A stretch of 5,224 nt of DNA from an uncultured Bacteroidales bacterium (GTDB lineage: Bacteria > Bacteroidota > Bacteroidia > Bacteroidales > Paludibacteraceae), in contig CAIQOG010000674.1 of NCBI GenBank assembly GCA_903873355.1, positions 1 to 5,224 of the forward strand, written 5' to 3'. Within the stretch, counting starts at the first letter, position 1. Each line of letters opens with the position of its first letter. Positions 1 through 5,224 of this stretch are shown one piece after another. The notes under the pieces are model-generated. The model ran no database searches, was not told the DNA's origin, and saw nothing but the letters and a program-made list of their open reading frames with translations. The translations under genes were made by a program, and so were the position numbers.

Positions 1-622
1 CATTTGAAGTTCCAGGTGCAGATTGGTCATCAATCAATGGGTGACGAAGTGAAACTGCAAATTGAATCATACCTGAATAACCAAAGTCAGTATCATAATC
101 ATCATCTACTCCTCCTATTGCAATAAGGTGTTTACAATTTACTGTACCACCAAACCATTCGTAAGAATCATCGCCGGAGTAAGATACCTGAATATTATCA
201 ATAGTTGTACCTGCACCAACTCCGCCAAAAGTCAACCCGTTGATTTCGTTATCTTGAGCATAAGCAACTCCCGGATATTCAATACGAACATATTGAAGAC
301 TACCCGAATTGTCGTTAGGATCAGAACCACCATATTGAGCCGAAAGACCTTGACCAACACCACCTTCGATAGTTGCTGTAACAGGATTAATAGGAGCTTT
401 TCCTAACAAGATTACACCACCCCAGTCACCAGCAGCACGAGTGCCTACAGCTTGGTTTGATGTAAAAATAATTGGGTCAGTTGCAGTTCCGTTAGCAATA
501 AGCTTACCACCTTTGCTGGCAATTAAAGTTGCTTTACTTGATTTATCACCACGAATAATTGTACCCGGTTGAATAGTCAAAGTAACACCATCATTAATAA
601 AGGTCATTCCTGTCAATAAATA
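1..622 (-). repeat. Large tandem beta-helix module B (partial, cut by window edge)
   Basis: This is the second copy of the module at 623-1690, in the same frame, visible for 207 codons. By hand alignment about 31 of 207 residues differ (about 85% identity) and there is no insertion or deletion, since the spacing stays at 1068 bp over the whole visible length. Several stretches of more than 20 bases are identical, for example around 130-150 against 1198-1218, while many third codon positions differ. This suggests an old duplication kept similar at the protein level. Confidence 0.85.
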
Positions 623-2125
623 CGAAGGAGTTACAGTAAAATCAGGAGCTGTTAATGTAAATGGATTATTTACCAGTAAATCAGTATTGTTAGCAAATGT
701 TTTATTAGCAAAAGCTACAGTATTAAACCAAGCTGTTTCTGCAGCTGCATCCCATGTCTGACCTGAAGGCACATTACAGTTGGCTGTTTTCATTCCGGCC
801 AATATACAGTTTTTGATTTTCAATTCTCCATTAATTGCATTTGCCTGTGTAGTATTACCATCAATATACAAACCTGTACCCCAACCTGCAAACAATGAAT
901 TGAATACCTGTAATTTTGAATTTCTACGAATATGCATTGCACGTCCATAGTGACCAGCTATCGTAGTTGAAGGAGTAGCTAAAGGTCCAAACAAACTTAC
1001 ATTGCAAAATACTGCATTTGTATAGGGACTAACTGCATCTCCGGCAGCATTATTATCTGATTCAAAACCATTTGAAGTTCCAGGAGCAGATTCATCATCA
1101 ATCAATGGGTGGCGAAGACCTACTGCAAACTGAACTTTACCAGAGAAACCAAAGTCGGTATCAAAATCATCATCAACACCTGCCAACGCGATAAGGTGTT
1201 TACAATTTACTTTCCCACCAAACCATTCATAAGAGTCATCACCTGAAAAAGAAACCTGAATATTATCAATAGTTGTACCTGAACCAACTCCACCAAAGGT
1301 CAACCCGTTGATTTCATTATCCTGAGCATATGCTACGCCCGGAAATTCGATACGAACATACTGTAAACTACCTGAATTGTCAGTATCGTCAGTACCACCA
1401 TATTGAGCCGATAGACCCTGACCAACACCACCTTCAATGGTAGCAGTTCCCGGGTTAATATGAGCTTTACCTAACAGGATAACTCCACCCCAGTCACCCG
1501 AAGCACGGCTACCGACAGCTTGGTTTGAAGTAAATACGATTGGTTCTGCAAGTGTACCATTAGCAATAAGTTTAGCACCCCTACTGATAATAAGCGTTGC
1601 TTTACTTGATTTATCACCACGGATTACAGTACCTGGTTCAATTGTCAACGTAACGCCATCATTAACGAACACCATGCCATTCAACAAATAAACATTGTTT
1701 TTTGTCCAGGTTGTGTTGCTCGAAATGTTACCTGCAGCAATTGAAACTGTAGTTGCTGGATACGTTGTGTTTTGAGGATCAAAATTTGACCATCCTTTAG
1801 TCCAGTCAGTTGCACCAAATGCTCCAACATAATCTACCGGAGTAATAAATGTATCTGCCAATGAAGGATCTGCAAAAGAAGCAGCATTTCTCAATGGAGA
1901 GCCTAACGTAGTGTTAGTCGCGATGTTACCTGCAGGAACTGAAAGAGTTGTTGCAGGATACACTTTGTTCTGTGGGTCGAAATTCGCCCAACCGGAGGTC
2001 CAATCCGTTGTACCAAATGCACCACGGAAGCTCACTTTGTCGAAAAAGGCATTGTCAATCGTGTTTTGCCCCATCATGGATGTAGCTAACAGCATAAGAC
2101 CGCCAAACAAGAAATTTTTTTTCAT
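1..2125 (-). CDS. Secreted right-handed parallel beta-helix repeat protein, Bacteroidota type, 3' end outside window
   Basis: The frame is open from an ATG at 2125 to the left edge (708 codons, no stop), so the C-terminus is missing. Residues 1-19 are a Sec signal peptide (MKKNFLFGGLMLLATSMMG, cleavage before QN). Residues 32-73 and 98-139 are two related 42-residue repeats with GAFG.TDWT.GW.NFDPQN. From residue 146 there are two tandem 356-residue modules, each opening with YLL.GM.F.NDGVTLTI.PGT.IRGDKSS and containing GDWGGVILLGKA, IEGGVGQG, SGDDSYEWFGG and a VDDD.DTDFG acidic loop. This pattern is common in large Bacteroidota surface proteins, often annotated only as hypothetical or as T9SS C-terminal target proteins. 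Export is supported by the signal peptide; T9SS sorting is inference because the C-terminus is not seen. Substrate or ligand is unknown. It starts 42 bp after the TonB-dependent receptor on the same strand with no terminator between, so co-transcription is likely. The start is well placed, with an A-rich leader typical of this phylum. Confidence 0.88.
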   Translation of the reverse strand, partial: MKKNFLFGGLMLLATSMMGQNTIDNAFFDKVSFRGAFGTTDWTSGWANFDPQNKVYPATTLSVPAGNIATNTTLGSPLRNAASFADPSLADTFITPVDYVGAFGATDWTKGWSNFDPQNTTYPATTVSIAAGNISSNTTWTKNNVYLLNGMVFVNDGVTLTIEPGTVIRGDKSSKATLIISRGAKLIANGTLAEPIVFTSNQAVGSRASGDWGGVILLGKAHINPGTATIEGGVGQGLSAQYGGTDDTDNSGSLQYVRIEFPGVAYAQDNEINGLTFGGVGSGTTIDNIQVSFSGDDSYEWFGGKVNCKHLIALAGVDDDFDTDFGFSGKVQFAVGLRHPLIDDESAPGTSNGFESDNNAAGDAVSPYTNAVFCNVSLFGPLATPSTTIAGHYGRAMHIRRNSKLQVFNSLFAGWGTGLYIDGNTTQANAINGELKIKNCILAGMKTANCNVPSGQTWDAAAETAWFNTVAFANKTFANNTDLLVNNPFTLTAPDFTVTPSYLLTGMTFINDGVTLTIQPGTIIRGDKSSKATLIASKGGKLIANGTATDPIIFTSNQAVGTRAAGDWGGVILLGKAPINPVTATIEGGVGQGLSAQYGGSDPNDNSGSLQYVRIEYPGVAYAQDNEINGLTFGGVGAGTTIDNIQVSYSGDDSYEWFGGTVNCKHLIAIGGVDDDYDTDFGYSGMIQFAVSLRHPLIDDQSAPGTSN
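623..1690 (-). repeat. Large tandem beta-helix module A (356 codons)
   Basis: The module runs from YLLNGMVF at 1690 to the residue before YLLTGMTF at 622, exactly 1068 bp. It is the complete copy. It carries the helix-forming Gly/Asn/Val-rich coils, the SGDDSYEWFGG and VDDDFDTDFGFSG patch (about 1139-1246), and a distal part with GRAMHIRRNSKLQVFNSLFAG and KIKNCILAG coils. That distal part is outside the comparison because module B is cut by the window edge. It ends in TLTAPDFTVTPS, directly fused to module B. Confidence 0.85.
1709..1834 (-). repeat. 42-residue WxxGWxNFDPQN repeat, copy 2
   Basis: This encodes residues 98-139, the second copy of the repeat at 1907-2032. It leads within six residues into the first large beta-helix module (NTT, then WTKNNV, then YLLNG). 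In relatives, as I remember them, this block is the linker that precedes each helix module. Confidence 0.8.
1907..2032 (-). repeat. 42-residue WxxGWxNFDPQN repeat, copy 1
   Basis: This encodes residues 32-73 of the secreted protein. It matches the second copy exactly 198 bp (66 codons) further along the gene at 29 of 42 residues by my hand count. Shared landmarks are GAFG, TDWT, GW, NFDPQN, YPATT, AGNI and NTT. In the second copy NTT is followed by W and then the beta-helix. In this copy it is followed by LGSPLRNAASFADP, so the helix is absent. Confidence 0.8.
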
Positions 2126-2167
2126 TTTTCTTTTTTTAATTAAAATAATTAATAATAAAACCTATAT
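2126..2167 (-). promoter_or_regulatory. Short AT-only intergenic gap with A-rich translation start region
   Basis: 42 bp separate the receptor stop codon (TAA at 2170-2168) from the ATG at 2125. The gap is nearly pure A/T. The bases just before the ATG on the minus strand are AATTAAAAAAAGAAAA, the A-rich type of start region that Bacteroidota use in place of a Shine-Dalgarno site. I see no -7/-33 promoter and no GC-rich hairpin plus T-run, so read-through from the receptor is the simplest reading. Confidence 0.45.
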
Positions 2168-3940
2168 TTAAAAAACTAAATATATTCCAAATTTGATTTG
2201 CATACCGGGTTTGTATTTTTGTCTGATTTCAACTTTAGAAACCTGAAGTTTCGACACCGGATCTTTATATTCGTCAGTTTGTTGAAAAACCACATCGTTG
2301 TCCAATAAATTCTTAATTCCAAACTTAACACTTGCCCATTTTGTAATTCCTTTTTCAAGAGTTACATCTAAAGAATTAAATGGCAATTCATACACATGGG
2401 GTGTATATTTATCCCCAACAAACGAAATACGTTGTCCTACTTTATTGTACATCACACTTGCCATAAATTTTGATTTAATATCCTGATAATAAGCTCCTAA
2501 ATTAATAATGTAAGGTGATTGCCCCTGCAATTCTCTTTTCCCTGACCGTTGAGTCAGTGTATCAACCGTTATTTCGGAGTTTATAAGTGAAGCATTTATT
2601 ACAAATGTTAGATTACTCAAAAATGAAAAAGCTCCGGCATTTTCCAATTCATGTAATCTCTTCCGTATATCCAACTCAAGTCCATACGATTTTGCATTTT
2701 TGGCATTATCGTAGGTATAACTCCAACCGGCAGTTCCGTCATGAATTATATGTTGTTCAATTGGATTTTGAAAATCTTTATAAAAAGCACCTACAGAAAC
2801 AATTTCTTCGGTTGTTGGATACCATTCAATTCTGGCATCATAATTAGTTATGTAACTATTTTTCAGGTTTTCATTTCCAAACATAAATGTTTTCTCTTCA
2901 AAGCTATAAAAGGCAAAGGTTGAAATTTCTCTGAATTCCGGACGGTTAACTGTTTCGCCTCCTGCAAAACGAATAAGCATATTTTTCGATAAATTGATGG
3001 TTGCATTGATGGATGGAAATATATTTATCGTATCCCTTTTAACACTGATTGGTGTCGTACTCGAACCATCTCTTTTGAAACTATTCAATTGTTGATTATT
3101 CTTTTCAATTCTTGCTCCGGCATAAACATTAGCCCAACTTGTAATAGGGAGGTTTGCACTGACGTAACCCGCAATTAAGTCATTACTAGCACTGTATGAA
3201 TCAGCTTTATCAGTCATCTCATTCATTATAATACCCTTTTTGTAATCCATCTTGGTATTGAAGAAATTTTGAATGGATGTCATCATCGAAGTAGTGAAAA
3301 GACCACTGTCTCTATAACTTAAAAGCGATTTGTCCAGATAAACATTATAGCCCGATTGTTTGCTATAAGTGAATCTTCTTGATGTGAAATTGCGGCTTTT
3401 ACTTTCTATATAAATACCGGCTTTCAATTCAGGTTTGAAATTCCCAAATTTTAATTTTTGACTGAAATTCACACTACCGTTTTTTTGGAATTCCTCATTA
3501 TTAAGATATAATCTACTTAAATTTGGTATATCCAATTCATATTTTGTACCTGGTTCACTATCTTCTAATCGTAATGAACTTGAAATTCTTCGTAAATCAG
3601 GTTGGTTCTTATTAGCATAAGAATAAGCAACTGTCCAATCCAATTTGCTATTATCGTTATTAAAGGTATGATTTCCAGCAAGTTGACCTGAGTAGGTCAT
3701 TCTCGATTCGTACGAAAGTTCATACGATTGAACTCGCCCGTTATTAACAAAATCTTCAATATTATTCGTTACAGTTTTCGTATCTCCATAATTATTGAAT
3801 AAATTACGGAATTCTATTTTCTGATTGTTTCCAAATAAAAACACCCAATTTGACAATATATTTGCACGGATTTTTGTGGAATAACTAAATTGATCATTAC
3901 TCGATGATTGATAACCAAATGCTTCGAAAGTGGTCTGGTA
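2168..3940 (-). CDS. TonB-dependent receptor, C-terminal beta-barrel part (separated by frameshift)
   Basis: This frame is the continuation of the receptor that starts at 5022. It is open from just after a TAG at 3943-3941 down to TAA at 2168 (590 residues). The only start-like codon near its beginning is a TTG at 3856, but the residues upstream of it (TTFEAFGYQSSSNDQFSYST, then KIRANILSNW) already look like barrel strands, so the TTG is not a true start. Family landmarks are NQKIEFRNLFNNYG just inside, NRPEFREIS (2921-2947), ELQGQSPYIINLGAYYQD (LQGQSPY at 2510-2530) and KNLLDND near the end. The last residues GMQIKFGIYLVF form the final strand with a C-terminal Phe, as needed for BAM-dependent insertion. 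Alternating hydrophobic and polar residues run throughout. On its own it lacks the signal peptide and plug and would not reach the outer membrane. Type of receptor is confident; substrate is unknown. Confidence 0.88.
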   Translation of the reverse strand, partial: YQTTFEAFGYQSSSNDQFSYSTKIRANILSNWVFLFGNNQKIEFRNLFNNYGDTKTVTNNIEDFVNNGRVQSYELSYESRMTYSGQLAGNHTFNNDNSKLDWTVAYSYANKNQPDLRRISSSLRLEDSEPGTKYELDIPNLSRLYLNNEEFQKNGSVNFSQKLKFGNFKPELKAGIYIESKSRNFTSRRFTYSKQSGYNVYLDKSLLSYRDSGLFTTSMMTSIQNFFNTKMDYKKGIIMNEMTDKADSYSASNDLIAGYVSANLPITSWANVYAGARIEKNNQQLNSFKRDGSSTTPISVKRDTINIFPSINATINLSKNMLIRFAGGETVNRPEFREISTFAFYSFEEKTFMFGNENLKNSYITNYDARIEWYPTTEEIVSVGAFYKDFQNPIEQHIIHDGTAGWSYTYDNAKNAKSYGLELDIRKRLHELENAGAFSFLSNLTFVINASLINSEITVDTLTQRSGKRELQGQSPYIINLGAYYQDIKSKFMASVMYNKVGQRISFVGDKYTPHVYELPFNSLDVTLEKGITKWASVKFGIKNLLDNDVVFQQTDEYKDPVSKLQVSKVEIRQKYKPGMQIKFGIYLVF

Positions 3941-5022
3941 CTATTTGTGGTTGTATTTGTTGAGTTATAACCGAGGGTTGTGATTGAACCAATTGAGAAA
4001 TCACCAACGATAAACCGTTTGTTTATCCCTAACTGAAAATCTGCATCAGGGACTGCTGTATTTCTTATTGGTGTAAGTATTGTATTAAATGATTTACTTA
4101 TCGTATTTATTTGCGCAATTTTAGCAGCATCAGTTTGATTAAAAAGTGTTCTGAAATCTTCAGTTGCAGGCACTCCTGAAGGTATATTACGTGTTCCATC
4201 ATCAAATCCCAGCCAATCAGTCTTGCCTCCTTGATAAGTAAAAAACTCTTGTCCTGTAGTTCCAATATGATTTCCATACGAATAGGAAAAAGTGATACTA
4301 TTCTTATCTATCAAACTCTTCGTTTTGATATTAATCATAGCACCGGCAAAATCGGCAGGAAGTTCCGGTGCGGCAGATTTGTAAATCAATATATTATCAA
4401 TTTGTCCGCTGGGGATAACATCAAACGAGAATGCACGTACATCGCTTTCGCTACTTGGAGTTGTGGAACCATTCAGCCAAACGGAATTGTATCTTTCGGT
4501 CAACCCACGAACAATTACAAATTTGCCATCCCGAATACTTACGCCTGGAACACGACGAATAACTTCCGAAGCATCTTTATCTTGCGATTTTGAAATTTGT
4601 TGAGAAGAGATTCCATTTACTGTCAGAGCACTTGCTTTATTGCTCATAAGGAGTGAAAGTTCTGTATCAGTCCGGCGAGTAGCAGTAACCACTACATCTT
4701 TTATTTGAGTGGTGGTAGGTTTTAATACTATATTATTTGTATTGATTGTATTTCCTTTTGAAAGAACGACCTTCTGAATTTTCTTTTCGTATGAAATAAA
4801 TGAGAAAATTACATTATAAGTACCATTCGGAATATTCTTTAGTGTATATTCGCCTTTCATATCGGTAATAGTACCAAAAGAAGTACCTTGAATCAATATA
4901 TTACAGCCAATAATGCTTTCACCCGTTTCAGCATCAGTCACAACACCCTGTATTGAATTTTGTCCAAATGCCTTTACAATGCAAACGACTAATAATAAAG
5001 AAATTAAAAGTTTTTTAATCAC
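3814..5022 (-). CDS. TonB-dependent receptor, N-terminal part: signal peptide, CarboxypepD_reg-like domain, plug (frameshifted)
   Basis: Residues 1-20 are a Sec signal peptide ending A-F-G before QN. Residues 23-102 are a CarboxypepD_reg-like domain (IQGVVTDAETGESIIGCNIL, GT..GTITDMKGEYTL, IPNGTYNVIFSFISYE). Residues 106-235 are the plug: a DVVVTATRR TonB-box-like start, DASEVIRRVPGVSIRDGKF, IVRGLTERYNSVWLNG, PSSESDVRAFSFDVIPS and LPADFAGAMINIKTK. These plug motifs are typical of the large TonB-dependent receptor class seen in Bacteroidota and Proteobacteria. There is no STN domain, so no sign of direct coupling to an anti-sigma factor. The frame agrees with the family to about residue 360 (3943). 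After that about 42 residues are out-of-frame tail ending in TAG at 3814. The start is GTG at 5022-5020, because an in-frame TAG lies just upstream (5031-5029) and the next ATG would remove the signal peptide. Role: energy-dependent uptake through the outer membrane, driven by TonB/ExbBD. Confidence 0.88.
   Translation of the reverse strand: MIKKLLISLLLVVCIVKAFGQNSIQGVVTDAETGESIIGCNILIQGTSFGTITDMKGEYTLKNIPNGTYNVIFSFISYEKKIQKVVLSKGNTINTNNIVLKPTTTQIKDVVVTATRRTDTELSLLMSNKASALTVNGISSQQISKSQDKDASEVIRRVPGVSIRDGKFVIVRGLTERYNSVWLNGSTTPSSESDVRAFSFDVIPSGQIDNILIYKSAAPELPADFAGAMINIKTKSLIDKNSITFSYSYGNHIGTTGQEFFTYQGGKTDWLGFDDGTRNIPSGVPATEDFRTLFNQTDAAKIAQINTISKSFNTILTPIRNTAVPDADFQLGINKRFIVGDFSIGSITTLGYNSTNTTTNSTRPLSKHLVINHRVMINLVIPQKSVQIYCQIGCFYLETIRK
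3938..3945 (-). other. Frameshift site in the TonB-dependent receptor
   Basis: The upstream frame reads T-N-T-T-T-N to AAT at 3945-3943. The downstream frame becomes open at TAC (3940-3938), just after a TAG at 3943-3941. Joining them needs one added base (or two removed) near AG|TAC; adding one T would give ...N-S-Y-Q-T-T-F-E-A-F-G-Y..., which fits a barrel strand. The joined protein would have about 951 residues, normal for this class. The exact base cannot be fixed, as the two frames are both open from about 3940 down to 3814. I see no homopolymer run or X-XXY-YYZ slippery heptamer at the join. Confidence 0.75.
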
Positions 5023-5048
5023 AATAGTCTAATTGAAAATTTATACGG

Positions 5049-5056
5049 CAAAAATA
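5049..5056 (-). promoter_or_regulatory. Probable Bacteroidetes-type -7 element for the receptor operon
   Basis: The minus strand reads TATTTTTG followed by C, matching the TAnnTTTG consensus of the primary sigma factor in this phylum. It lies 26 bp before the GTG start, leaving a leader of roughly 20 nucleotides. The -33 partner is weak: a TTTA lies 23 bp upstream and a TTG 14 bp upstream, neither at the usual spacing of about 19-21. Confidence 0.5.
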
Positions 5057-5224
5057 TCGTAATGTATTTCCAATTTGATTAAACCAGTATTAATAAGAGA
5101 TTAATATAAAAATGCATTTAAGTTGCTTTGCTGTGTCATTCGTGTTACACTTTATTTCTTCATGGATTGATTCCTGAATTTTCCGGTTTTCAGTATTATT
5201 CATAAACTAAAGAAGCAGAAAATG

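Noticed and set aside
128..406. Plus-strand open frame, 92 codons
   Set aside because: It lies antisense to module B of the beta-helix gene, whose minus-strand frame has clear repeats and family motifs. The plus translation has no recognisable features.
1..2125. Repeats as a CRISPR array or mobile element
   Set aside because: All repeats are in-frame protein repeats of a single open reading frame. There are no short regular spacers, no transposase and no terminal inverted repeats.
2132..2160. Inverted repeat TTAATT-ATTTT-AATTAA between the genes as a terminator
   Set aside because: The stem is six A/T pairs only and is not followed by a T-run on the minus strand; it would be too weak to terminate.
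1911..2171. Plus-strand open frame, 86 codons
   Set aside because: It is antisense to the N-terminus and signal peptide of the beta-helix protein and runs into the AT-rich gap; it is a shadow.
2168..3856. A separate 562-residue gene starting at TTG 3856
   Set aside because: Receptor-like sequence in this frame continues upstream of the TTG to about 3940, and the piece has no signal peptide or plug. It is the second half of a frameshifted gene, not an independent gene.
3938..3960. Programmed -1 ribosomal frameshift
   Set aside because: There is no slippery heptamer or obvious downstream hairpin. The two TATTTGT direct repeats nearby are 12 bp apart, and their loss or gain would not change the frame.
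4231..4593. Plus-strand open frame, 120 codons
   Set aside because: It is antisense to the plug domain of the receptor, which is strongly supported on the minus strand.
4978..5022. Lipoprotein signal with Cys14 in the receptor leader
   Set aside because: The residue before the Cys is Val, not Gly/Ala/Ser, so it does not match a lipobox. An ordinary signal peptidase I site follows at A-F-G.
5110..5150. Short palindromes AAATGCATTT (5110-5119) and GTGTTACAC (5142-5150) as operators
   Set aside because: Each is short, occurs once, and palindromes of this size are expected by chance in AT-rich DNA.
5222..5224. ATG at the right edge as the start of a divergent gene
   Set aside because: Only the start codon is in the window. 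The purine-rich AGAAGCAGAAA before it is suggestive but not enough to call a gene.

Overview
The window is AT-rich DNA that reads as Bacteroidota (Bacteroidetes). Three things suggest this: a TonB-dependent receptor with an N-terminal carboxypeptidase-regulatory-like domain, a large repetitive secreted parallel-beta-helix protein of a kind common in that phylum, and a -7 promoter element of the Bacteroidetes type (TAnnTTTG) with A-rich start regions instead of Shine-Dalgarno sites. All recognisable coding sequence is on the minus strand, so the genes read from right to left.

From right to left: 5023-5224 is a non-coding upstream region with a good -7 element at 5049-5056. From 5022 to 2168 there is one TonB-dependent outer-membrane receptor, about 951 residues if intact. 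It is split into two reading frames by a -1 type frameshift close to 3941-3942. The N-terminal piece (5022-3814) carries the signal peptide, the CarboxypepD_reg-like domain, the plug and the first barrel strands. The C-terminal piece (open from 3940 to 2168) carries the rest of the 22-strand-type barrel and ends in the usual C-terminal phenylalanine. The AT-only gap at 2126-2167 (42 bp) has no terminator.

From 2125 to the left edge runs a second gene, open for 708 codons and continuing outside the window. It encodes a Sec-exported protein with two 42-residue repeats, then a tandem pair of 356-residue beta-helix modules that are about 85% identical over the visible overlap. The second module is cut by the window edge. 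In this family a type IX secretion C-terminal signal is common, but that end is not visible here.

The likely picture is a two-gene operon: an outer-membrane TonB-dependent transporter followed by a cell-surface or secreted repeat protein that may bind the same ligand. The substrate cannot be read from the sequence. The most notable points are the broken receptor, the module-level rearrangement in the surface protein, and the nearly invariant acidic/aromatic patch shared by its two modules.
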